From NCBI GenBank assembly GCA_964452915.1, contig CAYVNW010000010.1, positions 4,082-68,081 of the forward strand: 64,000 nucleotides of DNA, given 5' to 3'. The DNA comes from Colivivens sp964452915. Lineage in GTDB: Bacteria; Bacteroidota; Bacteroidia; Bacteroidales; Bacteroidaceae. The position numbers and the translations under genes are program-made. Of the stretch, positions 1 through 8,328 are shown one piece after another. The notes beneath the pieces are model-generated. The model searched no databases. It worked only from the letters and a program-made list of their open reading frames with translations, and was not told the origin of the DNA. The first letter of the stretch is position 1; every line of letters starts with the position of its first letter.

Positions 1-33
1 AAAAATCTCATTTCGAGAATGCAATATTATGCA

Positions 34-120
34 AACTGCACAAGTCTGCAAGTTTTTAACGTCACTAACTGCACAAATCCGCAAGTTTTTAACATCACTA
101 ACTGCACAAATCTGCAAGTT
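34..120. repeat. 33-bp tandem repeat, about 2.6 copies
   Basis: Units start at 34, 67 and 100 (the last is 21 bases). They differ at a few positions only. Because 33 is a multiple of three, one plus-strand frame reads as an 11-residue repeat (TAQICKFLTSL and variants) inside a 61-codon ORF (29-214). I see no convincing ribosome binding site or homologue for that ORF, so I call a repeat and not a gene. It could also be the end of an intergenic element whose rest lies left of the window. Confidence 0.8.
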
Positions 121-493
121 CCTTTACCACGAGCATGCAACTAAAAGTGAGATATTCCTGTTGGCGTTTGGATTAGCACTGGTAGGTACTTGTCTTGAGA
201 ACTTGAAAAGATAACAATATAATATGGATAAACACGCTCTCTTTCTGTTGACATAGCAAAGGGCATTGCGATCATCACAATTGTACTTGGGCATATAGAC
301 TACGCCTACCCAAAGTGCTCTTTGGTAAATGCTCACGACTTGATCTGCCTGCGGCATGCTATGCGCCCCCAGTCAGCCTGTGGCATGACAGAGGTTGACC
401 GGCACAAGGCACGGTCACTGCAATCAGCATGACGGGAGGGAGGTGGTATGAAGGAGTGGCAAGGTATGACAAGCGAGGTTGATGACGATAGAT

Positions 494-526
494 AATCCGC
501 AATGCCCAAACTGGGTGTTGCGGATT
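494..526 (+). terminator. strong hairpin, possible terminator
   Basis: Arms of 15 bases (494-508 and 512-526, one G-U pair) close a 3-base loop and are followed by a T-rich stretch (gtttgtatt). The stem is long for a terminator and the T tract is interrupted, so it might instead be a small palindromic element. The 121-493 stretch before it shows no supported gene. Confidence 0.5.
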
Positions 527-580
527 GTTTGTATTATGATGGTTATGAATAAAAATGCAACTAAATGCGACTGAAATTAT

Positions 581-611
581 TTTGTGGTTACATGGAATGT
601 GCGTACCTTTG
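581..611 (+). promoter_or_regulatory. Bacteroidetes-type promoter
   Basis: TTTG at 581-584 and TACCTTTG at 604-611 with a 19-base spacer match the -33/-7 consensus of the primary sigma factor of this phylum very closely. Transcription should start near 617. No protein gene follows within 300 bases; a short terminated transcript is suggested. Confidence 0.7.
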
Positions 612-615
612 CACC

Positions 616-695
616 GGGATTCAGAGAATCCCAGAAACAACAATTATAAATGGTGGCAGTTCTTGTTTTGTACTTGAGCTGCCTTTTTGATTTTT
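616..695 (+). ncRNA. candidate short structured transcript
   Basis: Directly after the promoter lie a hairpin (616-621 with 627-632, loop of 5) and a second hairpin (655-662 with 676-683) followed by TTTTTGATTTTT, which looks like an intrinsic terminator. Together they would yield an RNA of about 75 bases. A 75-codon ORF starts in the second hairpin (650) but has no coding features I recognise. It could also be a leader or attenuator of a lost gene; from 696 to 955 I see nothing else. Confidence 0.35.
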
Positions 696-955
696 CACGA
701 AACTTGGATGCTACGCTTCACTATCTCAAGCACCGTCCATGCATGGGCCGTGTGCAGGGTGTGTCGCACCACCCTACTTCACATGCTACGCATAATGAGG
801 CAGGGGCGCTAAGCGGTAAGCACGCCGGACTCAAAGATGGGCTATGTTATGATGCGAGTGATATGAGATTGCTGTAATAAGGCTAACTTTTTATATAACA
901 GGCACCGCTTAATGGGTTTTCTGATAAATGAATGATTATAAAAATGTGGTTTTCT

Positions 956-986
956 TTTGCCGTTTGGCCATTTTATGTTACCTTTG
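956..986 (+). promoter_or_regulatory. promoter of the truncated AAA-ATPase-like gene
   Basis: TTTG at 956-959, spacer of 19, TACCTTTG at 979-986. The start codon chosen for the next gene is 26 bases downstream of the -7 box, which also argues against the earlier in-frame codon at 928. Confidence 0.65.
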
Positions 987-1011
987 CAGCAAAGACAACG
1001 GAAAGAATGCT

Positions 1012-1656
1012 ATGAAATATCCTATTGGCATACAGACGTTCGAGAAGATCATCAAGCAGAAGATGGCTTACGTTGACAAGACGGCGCAGATGTACCGCCT
1101 GGCTAACGGAACGCAGAACAACTTCCTTAGCCGTCCACGACGGTTCGGAAAATCGCTGCTTGTAACCACACTACAGGCTTACTTCGAGGGGAGGCACGAC
1201 TTGTTCAAGGGTATCGCCATCGAGAAGTTGGAAACGGAATGGACCGTGTATCCTGTGATACACTTGGATTTGAGCAGTGGCAAGTTTTACAGTCTCGAGA
1301 ACTTGCATGCGGTGCTTGGTGGCATGCTTGAAACCTACGAGAGGCGTTATAATATCATAGTGGATTCAGACGTAAAAAGAGCTTACGGAAAGCGGCTTGG
1401 TGATATAATTTCCGCTGCCACCAAAACTACCGGCAAGCAAGCAGTGGTGCTGAACGACGAGTATGATGCTCCGATGCTCGACAGTATATCGGACGGGAAA
1501 CTACAGAAGCAGATCCGTGACATCATGCGTGACTTCTTCAGTCCGCTGAAGGCACAGGAAGGCAACCTGCGGTTCGTGTTCCTTACAGGTATCACTAAGT
1601 TCAGTCAGCTCAGCATCTTCTCGGAACTGAACAATATCAAATACATTAAAGCATAA
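1012..1656 (+). pseudogene. truncated AAA-ATPase-like / PD-(D/E)XK family protein
   Basis: The product resembles the N-terminal part of the AAA-ATPase-like family (Pfam PF09820) that is very common in Bacteroidales. Features seen are the YPIGIQTFEKI start, the YVDKT motif, the Walker A-like RPRRFGKSLL, and the VLNDEYDAPM and FLTGITKFSQ motifs. Family members are about 500-550 residues with a C-terminal nuclease-like DUF1703 domain; here the frame ends after 214 residues, just past ELNNIK, so the C-terminal half is gone. Start at 1012 rather than 928 because the promoter lies between them and MKYPIG is the usual N-terminus. Either a decayed copy or a partial product; function of the intact family is unproven. 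Confidence 0.75.
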
Positions 1657-1667
1657 AATACTTTATC

Positions 1668-2174
1668 ATGAATACAGAGGACCCAAAATGCACTGAGATC
1701 ATAGAAATAAAATGGTCTCCTTCAGACAATCAGCCGAATTTAGCTGAAGTACTAGCAGAGTATCTGATACGCTCCGCCATGGACAACAAGCCTGTTTGCC
1801 TGCATATAATAAAAGTGGACAACGGCCATAAAACGGCAAAAACCGATAAAAGCAGAAAACGAGCCCCTTTCTCCTCATGTATTATGGATTACTATCGAAG
1901 GAATGAAATCCTGGCTCTGCTGCACTCGGTGATTGACGGCAAGGGTGCCAAGGAACTCGGACATATCATACATACTCTCATTAATTCGGGCGTAATACTT
2001 AGGCCTACATTTACACAACTTAAGGATGAGTTTCAGATAACCCATACAAGAAGTGCGTACGAGAAGTATATGAAGGAGTATATAATAATACCGGAGGATA
2101 TATCAAATCATATACGCGAGGTGTTTAAGGATTTCATAATAAAGGGTAACAAACGATATAATGAAATTAGATAA
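1668..2174 (+). CDS. hypothetical protein, 168 aa
   Basis: Not recognised. It starts 12 bases after the truncated ATPase gene. The composition is that of a soluble protein; residues about 60-168 look helical and basic, with a run of Lys/Arg near residues 57-65 (KTDKSRKRA). No signal peptide or membrane segment. The middle (MDYYRRNEILALLHSVIDG) could suggest a DNA- or regulator-binding role, but this is only an impression. It lies in a decayed area and may itself be a remnant. Confidence 0.5.
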   Translation: MNTEDPKCTEIIEIKWSPSDNQPNLAEVLAEYLIRSAMDNKPVCLHIIKVDNGHKTAKTDKSRKRAPFSSCIMDYYRRNEILALLHSVIDGKGAKELGHIIHTLINSGVILRPTFTQLKDEFQITHTRSAYEKYMKEYIIIPEDISNHIREVFKDFIIKGNKRYNEIR

Positions 2175-2495
2175 AGAACAATCAGTAACACCAATGACGA
2201 TGTTGCAGATTGTCGGCTTTTTACAGAGAAAGTGATGACCGGTAAGCACAGGACCCTGCACAGGCCGATATGTAGGGCGTCTCGGAAAAGCTCAAGCAAA
2301 CTTAGTTCTTTTGTCTGACTTGTATCATTTGTCACTCGTGCATGCTCGGGGTGACGCGGTTGGTGATTGCCAGAGTAATTACATCTTATTATTTATATGC
2401 GTGAGGGAAATAGGACTTGTGGATTAATATACTGTGACGTGGATGTGATGGAATTGGAGGAAACTATGAGTTGTTTAGCATTGCCCTTATACATA
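2175..2495. other. intergenic stretch without recognised features
   Basis: Between the hypothetical gene and the tmRNA terminator I see no supported gene, promoter or repeat. A 75-codon minus-strand ORF overlaps the end of the hypothetical gene and shows no protein-like features. Confidence 0.5.
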
Positions 2496-2528
2496 ACAAA
2501 AACGACGGAGTAACTCCGTCGTTTTTGT
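2496..2528 (-). terminator. intrinsic terminator of ssrA
   Basis: Arms 2496-2510 and 2514-2528 (core aacgacggag / ctccgtcgtt) with a 3-base loop; A and T runs flank the GC core, so it can act on both strands. It begins 10 bases after the tmRNA 3' end. Confidence 0.85.
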
Positions 2529-2537
2529 ATGTATAAG

Positions 2538-2933
2538 TGGAGCTGGAGGGAATCGAACCCTCGTCCAAACAAGGAGACCATAAGCTTTCTACATGCTTAG
2601 TTTAGCTTTGGTTTTCGAGATGCGGCATGGCCTAAACTACCGGACCGCATCCTTATCCTTTAAAATTCATTTGTGTCTCAAGGCAGACACAAACTATTCC
2701 CGATTTTGCTGCACCGCAAATCTGAACGTCTCAGGAACAGGACTTTCAGGGCGATGTCCCGTCTCAATGTCTAACAAAGAGATAAAGTTGATCTACTATA
2801 CTTCGATCAAGCTGCGAGAGCAAATGAATTGTTGCCAATTAAAATTTGCGTAAGATGAGATTAAAGAGCCATCCAACAACGCTCTGCATGCTTACTTACC
2901 ACCTCGGCTTGCTGTCAAATCCATGTCAACCCC
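2538..2933 (-). ncRNA. ssrA: transfer-messenger RNA (tmRNA)
   Basis: Rescues stalled ribosomes and tags the product for proteolysis. The 5' end GGGGUUGACAUGGAUUUGACAGC-like segment (complement of 2911-2933) and the 3' end TTCGATTCCCTCCAGCTCCA (complement of 2538-2557) are the diagnostic tRNA-like halves. The acceptor stem GGGGUUG pairs with CAGCUCC with two G-U pairs, leaving A as discriminator; CCA is not encoded. The tag frame is complement of 2807-2836 and reads GNNSFALAA then UGA. Length of 396 is normal for Bacteroidales. ORFs called in this interval on either strand are false. Confidence 0.95.
2807..2836 (-). other. tmRNA tag reading frame (GNNSFALAA)
   Basis: Within ssrA. From resume codon GGC the frame gives G-N-N-S-F-A-L-A-A and a UGA stop. 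The ALAA end is the protease-recognition end shared by Bacteroidales tags. The resume codon is inferred by comparison with other Bacteroidales tags of the form GxxxYALAA; here Phe replaces the common Tyr. Confidence 0.8.
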
Positions 2934-3016
2934 GAGGACAAAGACCGGCAGGCTTCACAGCTTACCGGTCCTCTCATTAAAAAACAACAATTATAAAAAG
3001 TTTACTTATTCTGATG

Positions 3017-3046
3017 CAAAGTTATAATGAAGTTTTGTAATCACAA
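3017..3046 (-). promoter_or_regulatory. ssrA promoter
   Basis: On the minus strand TTTG (3043-3046), an 18-base spacer and TAACTTTG (3017-3024). It leaves a leader of about 75 bases before the mature tmRNA; that leader can fold into a long imperfect hairpin (about 2934-2980), presumably removed in processing. Confidence 0.7.
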
Positions 3047-3084
3047 AATTTTTAGCAGAGTTTTTTCCTTGCATTCCACTTTTT

Positions 3085-4068
3085 TTATAATATCCATAGT
3101 AAAACAGCCTCGATAAAGACAGAAATTATCATTGTACATTCAACAATGAAACATATCTTAATGCTGATATACACATCTTGCATATTCAGCTGGCGGTTGT
3201 TACTACCTATATAAGGTTTATAGAAAGCCTTGCCAAAATAGTCATGAGTGCCACCGAAACGGCAATTAAGGATACCTGCCAAAGCTGCTTCAGGCCAGCC
3301 AGAGTTTGGCGATGCATGCTGGTTGCCATATTTAAAGAGAAATCTGAACTTATCGGCTTTGTGCATAACAGGGCTAACCAATATTATCAAGAATGCCGTA
3401 ATACGTGCCGGAACGTAATTTGCCACATCATCTATGTGTGCAGCCCAACAGCCAAAATCCTTATACCGAGGCGTACGATAACCTATCATCGAATCAAGCG
3501 TGTTAACCATCTTGTACGCCAACATACCAGGAATTCCAAGTAACATAAGCCAAAATAAAGGTGCCACAACGCCGTCAGACAAGTTTTCAGCAAGAGTCTC
3601 AAGCGCTGCAGTGCGACACTCTTGTATAGTCAACTTATCCGTATCTCTGCCTACAATTCTCGCTACTTGACGTCTGCCATCTTCCACACTTCGCTCTGTC
3701 GCCTTGAATACCAACATTACCTCTTTGCGTAAAGTATGCCCTGCAAGACAAAAAAAGATAAGGACAGTAGATATCGTGACGAACAGAATATGCGACAGAC
3801 ACAATGAAAATGCAGCAAGCATATATATAGCATAATATACCATCGTTGCTATAATAAATACCAGTAGAATACTCGTCAAAGCGAAAATAGCACCTTTCAT
3901 CTTACGACAACCACCGTTATTAAGACGCTTCTCCCAAAAAGTAATCCACTTTCCAAATGCAACTACAGGATGCGGCAATTGTTCGGGGTCGCCAAACATG
4001 ACATCCAAAGTCCATCCTGCAACGATCGGAAGTAAAATAATAAACAAATTACCTACTGCATTATCCAT
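3085..4068 (-). CDS. cbiB: adenosylcobinamide-phosphate synthase CbiB
   Basis: Joins the aminopropanol phosphate arm to adenosylcobyric acid to give adenosylcobinamide phosphate. The 327-residue integral membrane protein has the family start (LDVMFGDPEQLPHPVVAFGKWI, residues about 19-40), the DTDKLT segment, and the loop with NLSDGVVAPLFW and NTLDSMIGYRTPRYKDFGCWAAH-like motifs. Length is typical. Last gene of the cobalamin operon; it overlaps the end of the preceding aminotransferase gene by 16 bases, which suggests translational coupling. The product of that neighbour decarboxylates threonine phosphate to supply the substrate arm. Confidence 0.93.
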   Translation of the reverse strand: MDNAVGNLFIILLPIVAGWTLDVMFGDPEQLPHPVVAFGKWITFWEKRLNNGGCRKMKGAIFALTSILLVFIIATMVYYAIYMLAAFSLCLSHILFVTISTVLIFFCLAGHTLRKEVMLVFKATERSVEDGRRQVARIVGRDTDKLTIQECRTAALETLAENLSDGVVAPLFWLMLLGIPGMLAYKMVNTLDSMIGYRTPRYKDFGCWAAHIDDVANYVPARITAFLIILVSPVMHKADKFRFLFKYGNQHASPNSGWPEAALAGILNCRFGGTHDYFGKAFYKPYIGSNNRQLNMQDVYISIKICFIVECTMIISVFIEAVLLWIL

Positions 4069-5063
4069 TGTTGAATACCTTTTAAAAGCAAGTCATCCTC
4101 TGCCCTACTCTGTACAGCAATTCTAAAGCATCCACAGTCAAGTCCCTCAAAGTTGCCCGCATCGCGAATAAGCAAATGGTACTCACTTTGTAGAAATGAC
4201 TTTAGCGCAGATGCTTTGCCAATACGCAGACGACACAAAATCATATGTGAATCAGAAGGCCATACATCGATAACCCCCAAACGTTCCAGCTCTTTTGACA
4301 CCCGCTCACGCTCTGACATCAGTTCGCCTACATCAATCGTGTAATCTTCTTTATGTCGTATGAGGTAGTCGCCGGCATCAATAGCAATTTGGTTGACAGA
4401 CCAAGGCATGCGTTGTAAACGGATTTGCTGAAGTAAACCGCTATTAGCAGTAACATAGCCGATCCGTATGCCTGGAACAGAAAACATTTTCGTCAGAGAA
4501 TGAAGAGTCAAGACATTAGGAAACTCACACAATTCACGTGTCTCCGGAAGAGGCTTACAAGTAAATGGAGCATAACTAGCATCAATCACAAACAACACAG
4601 ATTTGTGCTCACTGATAAGACTCATTAACTTATCCCGTTCAATTACTTGACCAGTAGGATTGTTGGGATTGCAAATCCACATCATCTGGGTATCGTTGGT
4701 AAGATTATCTAATGAATACACATTACATATCTTATGTTTATGAATGACGCATGCGTCTGCGTATTCAGAGAAAGTCGGTTGAAAAATAACAGACATATTC
4801 CCACGAAAAGTTTGTGCAATTAGATAGATAGCCTCCGTAACGCCATTTGTCACCATTACTTCGTCTGGTTCAATACCAACGAGACGTGAAATTGATTTTT
4901 CCAAGCTGGCAGGCATCGGTTCAGGATAATGGATGACATTAGAAAGTTTGTCAGACAAATAACTAAAAAGTTTGCCGTGATTAAAATGATTATAAATATT
5001 TGAGCTGAAATTAATATCTATTTTATCATACTTATATGTATCGTCCCCATGTCCAAGTATCAT
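4053..5063 (-). CDS. cobD: L-threonine-O-3-phosphate decarboxylase (CobD/CobC type)
   Basis: PLP enzyme of aminotransferase fold I, related to histidinol-phosphate aminotransferase. In this context it makes (R)-1-amino-2-propanol O-2-phosphate for CbiB. Seen are GHGDD near the N-terminus, VTNGVTEAIYLIAQ (cofactor phosphate site), CNPNNPTG, the DASYAPF segment and LHSLTKMFSVPGIRIGY with the presumed Schiff-base Lys, and a late FRIAVQ(S)R. At 336 residues it is near family size. Names cobC and cobD are both used for it. A general aminotransferase role is possible from sequence alone but the position between CbiP and CbiB decides. Confidence 0.88.
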   Translation of the reverse strand: MILGHGDDTYKYDKIDINFSSNIYNHFNHGKLFSYLSDKLSNVIHYPEPMPASLEKSISRLVGIEPDEVMVTNGVTEAIYLIAQTFRGNMSVIFQPTFSEYADACVIHKHKICNVYSLDNLTNDTQMMWICNPNNPTGQVIERDKLMSLISEHKSVLFVIDASYAPFTCKPLPETRELCEFPNVLTLHSLTKMFSVPGIRIGYVTANSGLLQQIRLQRMPWSVNQIAIDAGDYLIRHKEDYTIDVGELMSERERVSKELERLGVIDVWPSDSHMILCRLRIGKASALKSFLQSEYHLLIRDAGNFEGLDCGCFRIAVQSRAEDDLLLKGIQQWIMQ

Positions 5064-5078
5064 ATTTTTTTAATGCTA

Positions 5079-6524
5079 TTATTTTTCACTTAAAATTTCA
5101 TACACCTTATTAATATCAACATACTTACGGACATGATCTGCGAGCAAGTCATACTGATGATTTTTGAAATCCTCCGCATCCATCTGCTCGATATTAGTTT
5201 TAATAATGTCCCTCAAAATATAATTGATAACAGCAGGATTATCAAGAAAACCATGTATGTAAGTACCTATACAATTGTCTACCTCAACAATCTTTTTATT
5301 CGTAGTACTCCGTCCTTGATGAATCTCGTATCCTTTACATACCGCTCCATTAAATTCAAATGTAACCTGTCGTGTAGATTTGTCTGGCGTTATTACAGTA
5401 GATATTGGCAGCAGACCCAAACCAGGCAACATTGGAATGTTTCCTTCAATGCCATTGGGATCATTAACAGACTGTCCGAGCATCTGATAACCACCGCATA
5501 TTCCTACTATGCGCGTACCATTCTTGTGTGCCCGCATGATAGATTGCGCCACTCCGTTGCGCCTCAACTCATACAAATCGTCTATAGTGGATTTGGTTCC
5601 TGGCAAAATGATAATATCTGCAGCCTCAATATCATTGGTGTTATTAGTATAAAACAAGTTGACCTGTTCATTACGCTCCAAAGTGTCGAAATCAGTGAAA
5701 TTAGACATATGACGCAACAAGACAACTGCGATATTAATTTTCTGTGCCTGCAACGTTCTGTTTTTAGTTTGGAGTTGTACACTATCCTCTTCTTCAATAG
5801 ATATATCCTTAAACATTGGCACAACACCCAAAACAGGAACTTCACATATATCCTCAAGAATATTCCTACCAGATTCGAACAAGCGGATATCTCCACGAAA
5901 TTTGTTCACTATTATTCCCTTTATAAGTTTCCGGTCTGCTTCATTCTGTAACATAACACTACCATAACAAGATGCGAACACACCACCTCGGTCGATGTCA
6001 GCAACTAAAATTACATCAGCACCGGCATAACGTGCCATAGGCATATTCACTAAATCTGTATCACGCAAGTTCAGTTCAGAAACACTTCCCGCCCCTTCCA
6101 TCACAATGGGATTGTATTTCGCCGACAAACGGTCAAATGCAGCATGGGCCTGTGAACGTAGTTCGTCGCGTCCTTCGTTTCGAAAATAATCGTACGCAGA
6201 ACGGTTTCCAATTGGTTTTCCATTAAGGACCACTTGCGTTGTATGTTCTGAAGTCGGCTTTAGCAAAATCGGATTCATGTCAGTAGAACACCGCACACCC
6301 GCTGCCTCAGCTTGGACGGCCTGTGCACGTCCTATTTCAAAACCATCAGGAGTAGCATATGAGTTCAACGCCATATTTTGAGCCTTAAACGGCGCAGGAC
6401 GAAAACCATCTTGATGAAAAATACGACAGAACGCAGTAGCAAGTACACTTTTCCCCACATCACTACCAGTGCCGGCAAACATCACAGGATGCAATGTTCG
6501 TGTATTAACCTTGGATTGTATCAT
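5079..6524 (-). CDS. cbiP: cobyric acid synthase CbiP/CobQ
   Basis: Glutamine-dependent amidation of four carboxyls of adenosylcobyrinic acid a,c-diamide. N-terminal ATP-binding domain with GTGSDVGKSVLATAFCRIF and FKAQNMALNSYATPDGFEIGRAQAVQA-type motifs, and a C-terminal class I-like amidotransferase domain with GICGGYQMLG (nucleophile Cys) and THGF-like YIHGFLD. 481 residues from the ATG at 6524, which overlaps the cobS stop as ATGA; an in-frame ATG 12 bases earlier is possible but less likely. Length typical. Confidence 0.95.
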   Translation of the reverse strand: MIQSKVNTRTLHPVMFAGTGSDVGKSVLATAFCRIFHQDGFRPAPFKAQNMALNSYATPDGFEIGRAQAVQAEAAGVRCSTDMNPILLKPTSEHTTQVVLNGKPIGNRSAYDYFRNEGRDELRSQAHAAFDRLSAKYNPIVMEGAGSVSELNLRDTDLVNMPMARYAGADVILVADIDRGGVFASCYGSVMLQNEADRKLIKGIIVNKFRGDIRLFESGRNILEDICEVPVLGVVPMFKDISIEEEDSVQLQTKNRTLQAQKINIAVVLLRHMSNFTDFDTLERNEQVNLFYTNNTNDIEAADIIILPGTKSTIDDLYELRRNGVAQSIMRAHKNGTRIVGICGGYQMLGQSVNDPNGIEGNIPMLPGLGLLPISTVITPDKSTRQVTFEFNGAVCKGYEIHQGRSTTNKKIVEVDNCIGTYIHGFLDNPAVINYILRDIIKTNIEQMDAEDFKNHQYDLLADHVRKYVDINKVYEILSEK

Positions 6525-7300
6525 ATCACAATACAAATTGACAAATAAAAAACGACTTCAGTTATTATAAAGCAAGCACCACAGCAATCACCTGTATACC
6601 CTTTAAGACGTTTATACATTAGTAAGAACAATAAAAGACTGCAGCAAGCAGACGGCACAATACAAATCAAGATCAGAGGATATAAACATGCAGCGAAAAG
6701 CAATGGTATCAAGCCGAAAAATACACTTACGATTCGTTCCCAAACCGGAGTTCGAGAATATATCAGTTTATTTTTCGACTCTGTCTCAGTCCGTGCATAA
6801 GGCAGAACATCAACAATAATAGAACTGAGCAACTTGCTTGAGGTATCGGCAGCAATCATAAAGAATGGAATACTATTTTGTGTAATATTTGCTATATTGC
6901 AGAGCAAACAACAAATAAGGACGAAATAGACTATGAGTCCAAGAACCCCATAAGTACCTATATGAGAATCCTTCATTATGGCCAACGTACTTTGACGGTC
7001 AGATCCACCACCAAAACCGTCACAAAAGTCAGCAAATCCATCCTCATGTAATGCACCAGTCAGCAAGATTCTACTAAGTAAGGACAAAACGACAGCAACC
7101 GACACAGGCAAACTGCATGCAGTTGCAACAAGAAACACAAGAGCCATAATACCACCCGTCAACCAACCCGCCATCGGCCATAGTGGCACTACTCTTTCAT
7201 AATACTCCTTCTCAACCGTTACTATCCTCCAAAGAGGCAGACGAGTAAAGAAGGTAAAAGCCGCAACTATACGCTTAGAAATATTTAGTAATGTTTGCAT
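6521..7300 (-). CDS. cobS: adenosylcobinamide-GDP ribazoletransferase CobS
   Basis: Membrane enzyme that joins adenosylcobinamide-GDP and alpha-ribazole (phosphate), the last assembly step. The sequence has the start AAFTFFTRLP, the ALHEDGFADFCDGFGGG motif with metal-binding Asp residues, MKDSHIGTYG, and several hydrophobic segments. 259 residues from 7300; the ATG at 7321 would give 7 more residues but sits deeper in cobT. Overlaps cobT by 26 bases and cbiP by 4, so the three are coupled. Confidence 0.93.
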   Translation of the reverse strand: MQTLLNISKRIVAAFTFFTRLPLWRIVTVEKEYYERVVPLWPMAGWLTGGIMALVFLVATACSLPVSVAVVLSLLSRILLTGALHEDGFADFCDGFGGGSDRQSTLAIMKDSHIGTYGVLGLIVYFVLICCLLCNIANITQNSIPFFMIAADTSSKLLSSIIVDVLPYARTETESKNKLIYSRTPVWERIVSVFFGLIPLLFAACLYPLILICIVPSACCSLLLFLLMYKRLKGYTGDCCGACFIITEVVFYLSICIVI

Positions 7301-8321
7301 GTTCGAAGTTATCCATTTCATTAATCATATTTACTGCAGATTGCACTATCGGATAAGCACACAGCGCTCCAGTCCCTTCACCAAGTCGCATTCCTAAATT
7401 CAACAAAGGTTTAACGCCCATTGCATCAAGCATCAACTTATGCCCGCCTTCATCTCCGCAATGGCCAAATACAGCATAGTCCATCACAGCAGGTTCGATA
7501 TGAGAAGCCGCAAGCATACATGCAGACATAATAAAGCCGTCAACTAAGATAATCATTTCATGCTCTGCTGCACGTAACATGCCGCCTATAGAGGCTGTCA
7601 TTTCAAAACCTGCAAAATAGCGGATAGTATCACTAATGCTATAATCTTTCCTAATATTAGAAGACAAGAAGTTGTCCACAGCTTTCTGCAATACATAGTA
7701 TTTATGTTGGATTCCGGATTCGTTTAGGCCACTACCTGCACCGACACATTGCAAAAGCGGAATGTCGAGAAAAAAGTGCATGAGTATACTTGAAGGGGAT
7801 GTGTTTGCAATACCCATTTCACCAAAGCAAATGACATTACATCCTTCTGCAAAACATTCATCGACCAGTTGTTGACCTACCGATTGTGATTTATTCCATT
7901 CCAGTTCATTCATCGCCGGCCCATAAAGAAAATTGCGAGTTCCATGAGCGATTTTCCGGTTAATGATGTTCGGGCATTTTACAGGATCGAAGTCATAGTC
8001 CACACCGACATCCACAATTTTTAATTCAAAGCCATGTTGTCTGCAAAACATATTCACACCTCCACCTCCCTTTCCATAATTAATCATTTGCTGCCACGTA
8101 ACTTCACGAGGAGATAAAGAAACGCCTTCGTGTTCAATTCCATGATCACCACCAAATAGAACGTGACACGGATGACGCAGGCCAGGTGTAAGAGAGTGTT
8201 GAATCAATCCAATTTGCAAAGCGAGACTTTCCAATCTTCCCAACGATCCTTTTGGCTTATTAAGATTGTCGATCTTGTCTTGCAGCGCAGGTATAAGAGT
8301 TTTATCTGTTGCATGTATCAT
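7275..8321 (-). CDS. cobT: nicotinate-nucleotide--dimethylbenzimidazole phosphoribosyltransferase
   Basis: Activates the lower-ligand base to its alpha-ribotide. 348 residues, near normal. Seen are KPKGSLGRLE near residue 23, FGGDHGIEHEGVS, FGEMGIANTS, the GGMLRAAEH segment, VFGHCGDEGGH and MRLGEGTGAL near the C-terminus, which holds the conserved Glu. Preceded by cobU (8-base gap). No BluB is encoded in the window, so the base used could be scavenged dimethylbenzimidazole or adenine; that is inference. Confidence 0.95.
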   Translation of the reverse strand: MIHATDKTLIPALQDKIDNLNKPKGSLGRLESLALQIGLIQHSLTPGLRHPCHVLFGGDHGIEHEGVSLSPREVTWQQMINYGKGGGGVNMFCRQHGFELKIVDVGVDYDFDPVKCPNIINRKIAHGTRNFLYGPAMNELEWNKSQSVGQQLVDECFAEGCNVICFGEMGIANTSPSSILMHFFLDIPLLQCVGAGSGLNESGIQHKYYVLQKAVDNFLSSNIRKDYSISDTIRYFAGFEMTASIGGMLRAAEHEMIILVDGFIMSACMLAASHIEPAVMDYAVFGHCGDEGGHKLMLDAMGVKPLLNLGMRLGEGTGALCAYPIVQSAVNMINEMDNFEHANITKYF

Positions 8322-8328
8322 CGTCTCT

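Noticed and set aside
34..120. CRISPR-like array
   Set aside because: The copies are contiguous without unique spacers, so this is a tandem repeat.
650..877. 75-codon ORF
   Set aside because: Starts within a terminator-like hairpin, has no ribosome binding site or protein features.
2108..2335. 75-codon minus-strand ORF
   Set aside because: Overlaps the end of the hypothetical gene, no start signal and no recognisable features.
2593..2853. 86-codon plus-strand ORF
   Set aside because: It lies wholly inside the tmRNA gene, antisense to it, and its frame is not protein-like.
5133..5951. 272-codon ORF antisense to cbiP
   Set aside because: The opposite strand carries a full CbiP with all motifs; this frame is a shadow.
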